Shown: positions 1-10,864 of the stretch, piece by piece
How the letters are laid out: every line of letters begins with the position of its first letter
Numbering within the stretch: the first letter of the stretch is position 1
Assembly (NCBI RefSeq): GCF_901709675.1
Contig: NC_051087.1
Span: 10,070,884-10,134,883, forward strand
DNA from: Syngnathus acus
Lineage: Eukaryota; Chordata; Actinopteri; Syngnathiformes; Syngnathidae
DNA: 64,000 nucleotides
Direction of reading: 5' to 3'
The notes under the pieces: generated by a model
Seen by the model: the letters and a program-made list of their open reading frames with translations, nothing else
What the model was told of the DNA's origin: nothing
Databases searched by the model: none
Translations under genes and position numbers: made by a program

Positions 1-523
1 TTAAACACAAGCGCAAACTAGTCCCATTTTCCTTCCATAAAATGTGGCTTGTGATCTTAGATCCTTCAGAGAAAGTCAGAGTTGAACAATCCCAGAGCCA
101 CCAGCCATCTAAGTCAGGGCTCCATAAAAGGCAGGGGAGGCTCCGTGTTGGAAGCGCATTCAATTGATTTTTTTTCCTGTTGTCATCTGGCACGGACCCA
201 CAACATCCAGACCCCCACTGTAAGCATTTGTGAGAGTTGGACAGATTCTACTGGAACTACTGGGAAGTCAATCTATGTCCTGCTCAGTATCAGAACAATC
301 TTCATAAAGTGGTCACGGCATTAAGTACATTGGGACCACTTTATCTGATTAAGAGCTGTTTAAAAATTGCACCAAATGAAAACCATAATGCTGTTTCTTT
401 GACTGAAGTTGCCTCGTTGAAAAACTTGTTTTGCGCTTTATATTTACACGAGTACTTAAATGAGGCAACTAAAACCTGAGGAAAACCAAAATGCTACAGT
501 ACTTTACCACAGTCACTATAAGC

Positions 524-624
<101 letters not shown>

Positions 625-980
625 ACGACCAAAATCTAATTTTCTAATCTAAAATTTCATGAAATAGTTTGCATGAATAATTAATGCTCAATTTTCAATC
701 GTGCCCTCTATGGAGGTGGCAGGTCAAATCTTGCTTTAAGGGAATTACATGGTCTTAGAAATTACCATAGACCACATCCTTGTTTTTTAAAATCATGCCT
801 TCAACACCGCATTTGTTCACATCTACTTCTAAAATCTACTTTAGTCTGATTCATAAATCAGTTTTATTAATTTAGTTCACATCGATTTATGTATTTCAAT
901 GGGAAGTCAACCCAAATTAGATGCACAAGTTTCCCAAGTTTTGCGGTAAAAATAACATGTACATCCAGCGCATATGGACG

Positions 981-1035
981 GACACACAAACACACACACA
1001 CACACGCACACACACACACGCACTCACACACACAT
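981..1035. repeat. Interrupted (CA)n microsatellite
   Basis: CA repeat broken by occasional G or T (ACGCAC, ACTCAC, ATGCAC). The Thr-His-rich open frames over it are repeat translation, not genes. Confidence 0.9.
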
Positions 1036-2348
1036 GCACGTCATACATGAAATTCCATGTACTTTACCAGAAACATTTCTACCATATAAGGCCCCAGACT
1101 GCCTGCTGAGCTTCACAGCAGTTGTCGTTTTAACTGAAATGGTAATGTTGACCGGTGGGAGATATTACTGGGCAAGTGTTCAGCTCTCTTGTGTCATTGT
1201 GTTATCAGTTTACATTTTTGAAATCACATGTAACATGGATTGGATTTTCTTACATTATTTGACCTTGTGTATTCAAAACTGTTTACACTGATTCCGCCTA
1301 CTGCAAAAGCTGTTTTTTTAACCTGCCCTCCGACACGTAGTGCAACAAATACTGGAAAGGGTGGACTAGATGGGGAAGTGGTCTGATTTTTATCAAAACC
1401 TATACAGGATCTTGAGATTAGTGCTGTAATTTTGGAGAAGAGGAAGCCTCGAGGACATCACGGCATGGGGAGAAGAGCGCTTAGTGTTAAGACCTTTTGC
1501 TATGTCAATCAAGAATGTGTTTGAATTGTCACCTTTTAATTTAACAGGCTTCGTTAAAATATGGCATTTACCATTTCTGAATTCCCTTATTGCAGAGTCC
1601 GTTTTTTCAGGGGTGGTAAAGTTGTGGATAATTCTTGGCATAAAATGTCTGAAATTCCTAAATGGAAAATGTCCCATTTTTTGCCAGTGTCTATTATTGT
1701 GCATAATATCCAATCCATACCTCTGGATCTACTATGTGTACATATTACCTCTTTTAAAAACAAAAGTTAGATCCTAAAACATTTGTGAAATTCAGCATTT
1801 AAAAAAAAAAAAAAAACGTGATTTGCTCAAATTTGGCTGAGAACATAGAGCAGTGAAAAAAAAACAACCCAAAATAAATAACAAATGAGGTGCATCACAT
1901 GTGGTCCAAGACAGCTTGTCTCGAGATGGCCAATTCACAAGCTGCCAACAAAAAGCTTAAAACTAATAAACAAATAACATGGAAAGCAAACATTGGCAAG
2001 ACTAATCTGGTTTCCTAATCATCATAGAGGCCCAACTTCCGGAGCAAGGGTCTGAGTAGAAAGTCAGGCTACAGTCATCGGGGAGCACTGCATGTCTATT
2101 TGTTAATATATTCACCAATTTTGCTCACTTCTCCTACTTCAAGGTCACTGATTATTGTCATATTATCATCCTCTATCCTTTTCTCTCTTGGAGGGCATAG
2201 AGGAACTTTATTTGATTGGATTTGAATTTGGAACAGTCCTTAGGCAGTGCAAAACCCAAGCACACACAGCCTGTGTGTGACATCATGGAAAAAACGTTCA
2301 GGGCAAATAAATGACAGGAGTGAGTTTGAAAATGGCAGATTTACTTAC

Positions 2349-2376
2349 GTGCAGAGAATTGATTGATCTTCACGAT
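2349..2376 (-). CDS. myh11: myh11 28-nt microexon ([10 protein letters not shown])
   Basis: A 28-nt exon between a TTTGCAG acceptor and a GTAAGT donor. Joined to the G from the previous exon it reads [10 protein letters not shown] and leaves two bases in the last codon. An exon of this length and content is a known feature of vertebrate class II myosin genes, sitting just before the P-loop exon. It is too short to appear as an open frame. Confidence 0.93.
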
Positions 2377-4549
2377 CTGCAAACACAAAAATGTAATGAA
2401 TTTTAATGTTGGTTATAAGTAGACAAAACTGATTTTATTTTTTTCTGTAGCTTATATTTGAGTGAGTTGTATATACAAATACCTTTTCCTTGACATGTAC
2501 AGTAAATTAAATAATTTACACTGTATACATTTTTAGAACATTTTAATGACAGTGATTTATGAGATTGATATAAGAAAATATACTTCTTGGGACAACTTCC
2601 GGAGCACATGTTTATTCCCTGAGCGACTGATGCAAAAATGCAGCAAATGGGACTCCAGTCCTGGCTGAAGTGTTTAAGCTCTGCACCTCTCTACAACTAC
2701 AAACATAAACTTTAGAGTAGTGATAGCACTGTTCAGATCTTCTCTTCCATTAGGATGCACATGCACAAGAGGTATGAGAAGCAGATCCCAACCAAAAGAA
2801 ACACTTTACAAATGCTCATTGACTGTGGTGGTTTAGGGATTACACAGTTCATCATTAGTATGTGAGGACACAACTTGCTAAATCACAATGAGTATAGATC
2901 TAAAAACAATACAGACATAAGAGGAAGTGAGACCAAGTCTGTCTCAAAGGAGAACATATGGACAGTAATAACGCGCCAGTAACTGACAACCAACCAAACA
3001 AGCATACAAGTGAAAACTTAAACGTTGGAAAGGAGAGATGGGCAGTATGAAAGAAACTATTTTAGTATTTTGTTTTGAAATTTGGATCAAGTTTTTTTTT
3101 CCAGGGCTGTATCCATTGTACCATTGAAAGCACAAAATAAGTAAAGCTTTTATAATAAATTGGGACTTTTCTACATACAGCTGTAATCGTACAAATTAAC
3201 ATTTCGCTGAAAATGTAGCCATATAATTTCAACCCATCAGCAAATTACTTAAAAAAACTCGAAAACCATATTATTATCTTCTGAACCGTTTCTCACTAGG
3301 GTCACGAGTGTGCTGGGGCCTCTCCCAGCAGTCTTTAGGCGGTAGGCGGAGTACACCCTGGACCGGTCACGTGCCAGTCGCAGGGCACACACAGACAAAC
3401 AATTACAACAATGGGCAATTTGGAGTGGTCAAATGAAGGAAGTATTATTATGATCATTATTATTATTACTATTTACTTGTTGTCATTCACATAAACTATG
3501 TGAAAAAACATCACTTCTGACCAAAGGAGCAAAGCATTTCCACATTCTTCCACTATTGATTTTGAATGTCAAATAGCTCGGATTGAATAAAGAAAGGACA
3601 GACTGATGGGACAGGAAATACTTTATAGACGCCCACCCATCGCTCAACAAAAATGTCAACTCCTCAGAGAGAACACCCTCACGCCAGCAAGAGATCCAGT
3701 GGGCACGACCCCCTGGGCCCGCACGGAACGGATTCCATGGGAAAGCGAACCATCCAAAGTCTCACCACGGCCAAGCTAGTGTGGCTTCATTACTGGAAGC
3801 ACAACTCTGCCACCTTCACGAAACGCTGACTATCCAATAGAGCAGTACATTAAGAGACCTACTGCCAAGACTGATTAGGACTGATTCTCTCCAATGCTGC
3901 GCTTTTATCGTCTTTCAAACTGTTAGGCCTGGCGAGACGCTGGAATAAAGACCATACCTTGCATCATGTTTCTGTAGGCATTGTCTGTGATGGAATAGAT
4001 GTGTGGGGGGACCTCATGCCGCTTCTTCCCTTTGTACATTTCAACGATCTTCTCGGAGTAAATGGGCAACATCTTGTAGGGGTTGACCACCACACAGAAC
4101 AGGCCTGAGTATGTCTGAAAGCAAAACGGGTTTGGGATTTCCAATGGGATTCTGATTAGAAAGTCAATGAAGTTGATTTGAATGAACGCGTTTGGGTGCA
4201 TACTTACATAAATAAGGCCCGAGAAGTACCTCTCACGGATATTGTGCAGCACCGAGGCTTCGTTGAGGCAGGTGAGCTCGGCCATGTCTTCCACCTTGCT
4301 GAACTTGGGTGGGTTCATTTTCTGGATGTCGTCCTTGTTGACTGTCACCTTTTTGGCATTGTCAGCCAGCTCCACCAGGACCTCGTCGCCGTGCTCCTCC
4401 TTGATGCTCGCGGCCTCAAATCCATGTCGCTCCGAAGGGATCCACACCAGTTTCTTGGCTGCCCAGTCGGCTTGAGCCATGGGGCTGTTCAGGAAGTCCT
4501 TGTCGACAAAGAGGAACTTCTCGTCCTCGTTTGGGCCCTTCTTGGACAT
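2349..4549 (-). CDS. myh11: Smooth-muscle myosin heavy chain (myosin-11), first three coding exons; partial gene
   Basis: N-terminal part of a class II myosin heavy chain, the actin-dependent motor of smooth-muscle thick filaments. Coding exons are 4549-4208 (342 nt, starting at ATG 4549), 4114-3958 (157 nt) and 2376-2349 (28 nt), together about 176 residues. Introns begin GTAAGT, GTATGG and GTAAGT, and acceptors are CAG. Residues about 30-75 are the SH3-like subdomain and the motor head starts near residue 80 ([20 protein letters not shown]). The sequence fits myosin-11 better than other class II myosins, and linkage to cep20 and an ABCC gene supports this. The P-loop exon (GESGAGKT) that should follow was not seen, so the window starts inside intron 4. 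The start exon has an acceptor at 4578/4577, so a non-coding first exon lies further upstream. Confidence 0.93.
2377..3957 (-). other. myh11 intron 3
   Basis: Intron between the 157-nt exon and the 28-nt microexon. Apart from the R1 repeat fragment at 3297-3430, I see only AT-rich unique-looking sequence and no further exon-like stretch. Confidence 0.7.
3297..3430 (+). repeat. Dispersed repeat fragment, family R1
   Basis: Within myh11 intron 3. The pattern GGGTCACGAGTGTGCTGGGGCC ... GGCGGTAGGCGGAGTACACCCTGGACCGGT ... CGCAGGGCACACA recurs in this window at 34636-34740 (same strand) and 41281-41547 (opposite strand). It matches a repeat I know as very common in teleost genomes. The family name is not resolved here. 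Confidence 0.75.
3958..4114 (-). CDS. myh11: myh11 second coding exon (residues 115-166)
   Basis: 157-nt exon encoding [14 protein letters not shown] through AYRNMMQ, a conserved motor stretch with the PPHIY motif ahead of the P-loop. The intron in front is only 93 bp (4115-4207) and keeps the reading frame open, so a naive gene finder could merge the two exons. The donor GTATGG leaves one base (G) for codon 167. Confidence 0.94.
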
Positions 4550-4577
4550 GTTTGGACTTGGTGGGGGTGGGGGGCAA
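4208..4577 (-). CDS. myh11: myh11 exon with start codon (residues 1-114)
   Basis: The exon begins after a CAG acceptor (intron ends at 4578) with 28 nt of 5' UTR, then ATG at 4549. It encodes the N-terminal extension ([14 protein letters not shown]...), the SH3-like barrel and the first helix of the motor, ending at ...RYFSGLIY. The donor is GTAAGT at 4207. Ending at GLIY, just before TYSGLFC, is the normal exon boundary in vertebrate class II myosin genes. Confidence 0.95.
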
Positions 4578-4911
4578 CTGGGGTGAGAAAGAAAAGAACA
4601 GCATTAAAACAGAAACAGTGAGGCAGAAAATGGGAGTACTGCTACTCTCTGATCTTCTTTGTCCAGTCAGTTTCAAGTTTCAACATTTACACAAACTCCA
4701 CTTTGACACAAACCTAGACAATGTCCATTAAACCTTGCAGACGTGGAATTGAGACTTAAAAAAATATATATCTGAGAAAACAATCCAGCTCCATGAGATG
4801 CATTAACTCCAAGTCATCATCTAATTGACAATATCAATTTTTACACCCTCTCTCTCCCCCTCTCTGTCTGTTTGTCTGCTTGGAGGGGGCTTCAGTCTGG
4901 TGTTGTGATGA

Positions 4912-4921
4912 CCATATAAGG
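4912..4921. promoter_or_regulatory. CArG box (SRF site) CCATATAAGG, proximal
   Basis: Perfect match to CC(A/T)6GG, the serum response factor site that drives smooth-muscle genes. It lies about 335 bp upstream of the myh11 start exon in gene orientation, probably in intron 1. The identical 10-mer occurs again at 8325-8334. The general consensus is frequent by chance, so function is inferred from position and identity. Confidence 0.5.
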
Positions 4922-7378
4922 GCCCCTTCTCTGGAGCCAGGCTCTTTTCTGCCTTCTTCCTAAACAGCGAGGCAAGTGAACTCCCAAACAAAGCCCATAT
5001 AGGGAATAATATGTCTCGAGCTGCCCTTGTCGTTTACTCCGAAATGATAGTAAGGCAAAGAGCTAGACGGTTGCCTGGGCCTTTAACAGTCACACTTCAT
5101 CATAGCTCCAGGAGGAACCCATTTTTATATGCAGCAGTCACTGATTATATTATAAGGGTCATGCGAGCATTATGGGAGAATTTAAGAAGGTTGATACAGG
5201 CATCTGTAACAATCCTCTATTATCACACTCCCTGGGTCCAGTGAGCATGTGAGCACGAGCTTTATTGATGCGTCCAATGAGATTGGCCTTTTAACTCTTG
5301 AAGACAATTTAGTGATTCGAGGATTATGTATGTAGAGTCAGCTGTCCACGGGCTGCTGCTTTGACCTCCTTTCCCTCCATCTCTCTGTGCAAGACTGCTA
5401 TTCTTTAATAGAGTGGGAACCATGCAGAAAAAGCCCCCTCTGAGAAAACAGAAGTAGACCTCAGGGACATAGCGAAACAAATCAACCAAAAGGATGTAGA
5501 AATATTAACAGGAGACAGAGACAAGCGATGAGCGTACATGCTCGTCAGGAAGTAATGATGATGTTTTGAGCTGATAACACCAAACAGACTTTTCCTGTAT
5601 GAGCGAGCTTCTCCTCTCGCTCTCGAGCTGTCCTCACCACTGTGACTTGAGATAAAGTCACCTCGTGCTCTATTGTGTCAACATGACCAGTGTATGCTGA
5701 GGACAGATGTCTGAAATAGAGCTGACAGGAATTTAACTCCGTATGATTGATTGGCAGACTCAAACATTGCATTTTGCAACTTCATTTCACAATGACACAT
5801 GCATGTCGAACTTAACAATCAACACAAAAAATAAATAAATATAAAACTAGTAGACCACCAATATATTAGATGACCAATCAACGATTAAAGCAAAGCTAGC
5901 CTAAATCAAGAGGATTAGAAAATAATATATTTTTGGTTTGTGATATTTTCTTTTTGAAATTTCTCATTCCATTTCAAAATGACAACATGATTCTGCATTT
6001 CAACACTGTGGTTAGGATGTTGTCTTCTCATTTTCATGACCATTCGTCCAATAAATTGGTTAAGCATTGTGTCTCAATGTGTAAATTAATGTGAACATTT
6101 AGGTAAATGCAGGACATATCTATGTTTCAAAATTAGTGCTTGTCCAAGTTAGGTTATTTGGACCTTGGTGAATTTCTACTGAGGATGTTTTGCTGCTTTC
6201 ATGTCGATTGTTGATTATAATTAACCATAGAATAAAAGTAACTAGCTTTCTGATACAATTGGTCTCAATTAAAGTACTGACAAGCATAAATGAGAAAAAA
6301 AACCTGTTGTTTAATAAATAAAATTATTATTTCTGTCAAAAACAAACAGAGGGATGTCGACCCAGGGGATAAGGTGACCTTTGCAATTGTGTGGCCTTCG
6401 GGTCCTGTGAAGGATTTCACTCATTTCCTTTGTTTTCTGTTCAACATTCCTCCTGCATCTTCTTAATAAACCTAAAATCAACCATCTTAAAATAGCTCTT
6501 GTGCATAAGATTATGAATTACAGCATGGGAAATTATATTAATTAATGAGCAGCTGACATTTGACCCATTAGGGATTATCAAAAATGTCTTAGGGCTGCAA
6601 TCATTGTGACGGAATATTTGTTCAAAAGTACTTTTAATCCTTGAGGCATCAGTGTTTAATCAAATCTTTTAGGAAAACTGTCCCCGGCAAATTAAGTTTC
6701 ATGACTGTTGTTGCTTTTGCCCACTTCCCACAGTAGTTGGAAAAAGGCAGCAAATAGTGTAATTAATGATAAATTATCTTTTAAGGTTTAAGGTATAAAA
6801 TGAAATAAGACCATAATTCACTTACGATTGGCATGGTCACATATGGGAAGTGAGATTTGTAATAAATACAACAAGATTTGAAGATCAATTTTTCCACCAC
6901 AAAGTATTTCACAGAAGAAATATGAAAGCTTTTCTTGAATTGAATATATTTAATTTTACCACCTCTAAGACCAAAACAGTCTTGTTTCCTTCAACAAACC
7001 AGAACAACTCAGTGCTTGTTATTACAGCAAACTTTCTGCTTCTTAAATGCTCCAGGATTCATGCAGCATACTCACTTAAAGGGAAGAAAAGGTGTGCCGA
7101 GGGCAGCGCTGGATGCAGAAAGCTGTCAAACTGACAAGGTACTCCCCACACAAAAAGTCCAAAAGACCCCTGTCAAATTGCAAGCCTTACCATTTAAACT
7201 CGTGAGCTGCGCTCGTGGGCGGAGCTGCACCCGTGGCCTGGCCATCCTCCTTGTGCTTTCCTCCACCAGGAAGTCACATCCACGAGAGGCAGTGGGCATG
7301 CGCACTAATCACTCAGACGAGTTGCAAAGTGATGGCGTGAAGATGAAGAGAAGAGTTGTGCTATAATATGCAATGTCA

Positions 7379-7479
7379 CACGGGGATGGGTTAAATGCAG
7401 AGGACAAATTTCACCACACCCAGATGTGTGTGTGACGATCATTGGGACTTTAACTTTTAACTTTTTAACTTTAAAGGTG
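7379..7479 (+). mobile_element. 5'-truncated SINE tail (same family as 16891-17200)
   Basis: The stretch GGGGATGGGTTAAATGCAGA ... TGTGTGTGACGATCATTGGGACTTTAAC and the repeated CTTTAA tail are nearly identical to the 3' end of the longer SINE at 16891-17200 on the other strand. Only about 100 bp of the 3' end is present and the tRNA-like head is missing. Confidence 0.85.
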
Positions 7480-7555
7480 ACAAAAGTAGAACACATAACT
7501 GAAAAAAACCCGCATGTGTGCAAGTGCCATATATATATGACAAGTGACAAAAGTA

Positions 7556-7604
7556 GAACACACACACACACATAGTATACATACATATGTACACATATAC
7601 ATAC

Positions 7605-7656
<52 letters not shown>
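7556..7656. repeat. Compound simple repeat (CA)n-(TACA)n-(TA)n
   Basis: A CA run, then ACATA units, then about 20 TA units ending near 7656. Preceded by two copies of a 16-bp word (TGACAAAAGTAGAACA) about 66 bp apart. The Tyr-Ile-rich frames here are repeat translation. Confidence 0.93.
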
Positions 7657-7660
<4 letters not shown>

Positions 7661-8095
7661 AAATGTAGTTTTTTGGGGGGGATTTGACATTTTAAATGGC
7701 AGCGTGGCTTCAATATTTCTCACTACAATGGATATGCATAGAGGTACAGTCGCTAGATTACGTAATCAACCTCCACTCCTCATAAGGCAAGTCAGCTGCC
7801 CCCTGTACCGGAATCCCCCTTGACTGGAAGCCCAGAAGACCTCAATAAACAAAATCATAATTTAGGTGGCGAGTCCCTCACTGTGAGTGTGTGTGTGTGC
7901 AGATCTTTCAAATTCCACCACCACAAAGGGTGAGACCCCTCCTCCTACATCCCACATTACCTCCCCACCCTCTTTCCATCGTCTTTCCAGTGGAACTTCC
8001 TATATAAGGACACCGTACTGTTTGCTCCAATAAATCAAGGTGCGAGTTGATAGCCAGAGCCTGTTCTGGGCCTGAGAGTGGAAGTGCCAGTATGT

Positions 8096-8145
8096 GCGTG
8101 TGTGTGTGAGTGTGTGTGTGTGCGTGCGTGCGTGAGTGTGCGGAG
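8096..8145. repeat. Interrupted (GT)n / (GTGC)n repeat
   Basis: GT dinucleotides interrupted by GTGAGT and GTGCGT units. It adjoins the candidate myh11 promoter or first-exon region. Confidence 0.9.
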
Positions 8146-8324
8146 CTACAAGGAGGACCTCGGCGCACCCTCTGGCCAGCATCAAGGAGGCAGCGGCAAT
8201 TCTTTCGAATGTGGAAGATGGGTCGAGCTCCGAGGAATAGCGAGGGATGACCAAGGAGACGATGGGGCAGGGCGGCGGAGGCAAATAAAGCAGGAGATAC
8301 ACTGAACAGGAGTTGCAGTGTGTG

Positions 8325-8334
8325 CCATATAAGG
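8325..8334. promoter_or_regulatory. CArG box (SRF site), candidate myh11 promoter element
   Basis: CCATATAAGG (CCTTATATGG on the gene strand), identical to the box at 4912-4921. On the minus strand it is followed by a short GC-richer stretch (about 8290-8160) that could be the myh11 core promoter or first exon. A near-CArG with seven A/T bases (CCTATATAAGG, 7999-8009) lies 320 bp further along. Paired CArG boxes are usual in smooth-muscle promoters. Confidence 0.5.
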
Positions 8335-8905
8335 AGAGAGGTTCTGTTTGGAATCTCAGCAGCTTTCTGTGTTACTTTTAAAGTGTAGCACACACAAACA
8401 CCACAAGCCCTAGTGACTAAATATGGTCCAGTAGCATTTGTGTTGCATTGGAAATGATATTATATTGATGGGGCTAATTATTTCTACCTTGAGCTACTAT
8501 AGGTGTGGTGTCCAAAGGGTTTTAATATTTTTTTTAGTCTTACGTCAGAGGATGTTATTTTCTCCTGGTTCCAGATTTGCATTCACCTAATAAGGGTGTG
8601 TTTTCTATGCAGGGATAGAAGTGCTATGAGCTTTGGCTTGGCTCTGTGAAGTTTGGGAAACACTGTTCCTCATTACCTCCAATCTCAGTGTCATTCATAG
8701 CTGCAGCTTTCTAGCAAGCCTTTCCACTAATATGTTGATCTCCTTCATCTTAACTACTCACAGCAACAAGATGTCTAATCGAGTCCACAGTCGAGTCTTT
8801 CATATCGGAAGAGCCACGCGAACAAGACATGCAGTCCATATGATTCCTACACATGTTCAAGTACGCCCAACTGGGAACTTCTCTCTGGTCACACGAAAAT
8901 AACAC

Positions 8906-8952
8906 AACCAATCACAGCTCACCAGTTTTCTGAAACTGAGCCGTGATTGGTT
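8906..8952. repeat. Hairpin with two facing CCAAT boxes
   Basis: AACCAATCACAGCTCA (8906-8921) and TGAGCCGTGATTGGTT (8937-8952) form 16-bp inverted arms with one mismatch, separated by 15 bp. Each arm carries an NF-Y-type CCAAT core. Probably part of a dispersed element rather than a dedicated promoter. Confidence 0.7.
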
Positions 8953-10864
8953 TTGACCTGAGAACTGGCAACTGTCATTTTAAGTCGACAGCAAGTGGCA
9001 AAATGGCCGCCCCAAATGATGGATAAAAACAGTAGGGGGGATACACACAACATATTATTGTCGAGAAATTTCCGTGGTTGACTTCTCCTTTTAAAGCTTT
9101 TAAAATAATGGAGGTAGAAGACAGTGGTCAGCTCATAGGTCAAGCATCAGATCCCTCAAAGAAGAACATCGAGGTGCAAGGAGCATAAATGGGTGCTCGA
9201 TTTTGACGTCCTAGTTCTAATTCACATTAACTAAGCATTTTTCTGCATCTTGAAATTGACAAAAACTGGTAAATAAAATCTCGCCTCAGGCCCTTGAGTA
9301 GAACGTGAATTTTCTTCTTGAACTCTGGCTTCCTCCCACATTGCAAAAACAGGCATGATAAGTTAATTTAAGACTCCATAGGCCAAATCTCATTTCTTGA
9401 ACTAACAGTATAGAAAACAGATAGGGTGGTGATGAACAGACATCTATTTTCTTTTTTTTTCCCTCACCACCACAACCATAAATGGCCATCTACTAAATAT
9501 ATTTGTGAATATGTCTGACCCTCGTGGAATTCATTCGAGCCCACGGGCAAAGATGAACATACAGTTTTATAGTCAAAGAACACTACATTTATTATTTATA
9601 CAACTGTCTCTTCCACACAACAGTTTTATAGTGTGGAGGAGCAGCGCTATCAATCATAGGGCTGACTGCCAACTGACCAACAACTGTTCATCTTCCGCCA
9701 CATATATAGCCATTTACAAGAGAGCACGCATATCAACTGCCAAGGTGACTCTGCCACTTCAAATAAGGTTTGCTCCATAGCAACTTGAGTCCAGACTAGA
9801 AGCTTGCTACACCTCTACATTGATGTGGCCTAGGGGGAGAAAACATGTTGCTCTGGGTGTTTGTCATGTTGTCAACTTCTTGCACACCTCATTTGGATTG
9901 AGGGTGAGAAAGTAGTCTGTATATCACATGGTTACTTACCACAGGAAGTTTCAGATGATTTAACAATTTTCCAAAGGGATTATGAGAGGGAGTCACAGCT
10001 GGCAGTTCCCAGTAAGAATGTGTTGGCTGTCTCTATACATGCCCCATAATTGACTGCTGACCAGTCCATGGTGTAGTCTACCTTTTGACCCCAATGTTAG
10101 CTGGCACAGATGTCATGAAAAGGATCGAAAATGGAGGCGGCGGGGGTAAATCGCAAGAAGGCAATCTTTAAAGAGCAGAGGTTGGTTATTTAATGATTAC
10201 ATCATTTGAACAGCAGGCACCAACTGTAAATGCAGTCACACAGAAAAAAAGTTGTTAAACCAACAAAATGTTATAGGGACTACAAGTCAAATAAATTAGC
10301 AACCTGTTTGTTGCCAGGGGTGCTCAAACTACTTAAAACTTTTTTAGGTTAAAATATGATAAAGCAAGTTGGTTGCTCTGGTGTTCGCTCTTGTAAAGCT
10401 CCTCATTTGCGTTGAATGTCAGAATTAAAAAGACTAGACTCCATTTACTTCTGTCATCCATTGTCAGAGTGAAAAGTAAAGGTGACATGAAATTATTTTA
10501 TTAGGCGATTTGAAATTTAAAGTCTTACCACACTTGGAATGAAAGTCTGCTGAATTCCTGAGCATGATTGTACAGAATGTCAACGTTATGTTAACCGTGC
10601 TTTAGTCTTAGCTTGAGTATTAGTGCCACCGTGTGGTTGTTTTCAATCATAACAGCATTGCTCTGAATGGTTGAAAAACATTTATCAATACAATAACGAC
10701 TAAAATTATAAAACAAGGGAGCAGCTGACTAAAGAAATAAAATATGAATCTGCAATTACAAACTGCTCACCAGCACAATTTGTGAGGTCTCTGGGGCTTG
10801 AATGTAGTCAGTCTCATTGTACTTCATTGCCACATTTTTGGTCTACTGTGCATTGCTTCTTGTG

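Larger units (their letters stand above)
4578..10864. other. myh11 5' region (intron 1 / promoter) and cep20 3' flank; no other gene seen
   Basis: About 6.3 kb between the myh11 start exon and the cep20 stop codon. It should hold the non-coding first exon and promoter of myh11 and the cep20 3' UTR. Supported contents are SRF-type CArG boxes (4912-4921, 8325-8334), a SINE tail (7379-7479), TA/CA-type simple repeats (7556-7656), a GT repeat (8096-8145), an inverted CCAAT hairpin (8906-8952) and a degraded R1 repeat piece near 9319-9390. Most of the rest is AT-rich with no coding signal. Confidence 0.6.

Noticed and set aside
974-1291. Open frame rich in Thr-His repeats
   Set aside because: It is translation of the CA microsatellite; no homology, no splice support.
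4178-4621. 147-residue plus-strand frame
   Set aside because: Antisense shadow of the conserved myh11 start exon.
7457-7723. Tyr-Ile-rich and Cys-Val-rich frames on both strands
   Set aside because: They are the TA/TACA simple repeat read in several frames.
7908-8393. 161-residue minus-strand frame with a His-Thr run
   Set aside because: The frame crosses a GT repeat and the candidate myh11 promoter, shows no known domain and has no splice partners. I keep the region as possible promoter or 5' UTR only.
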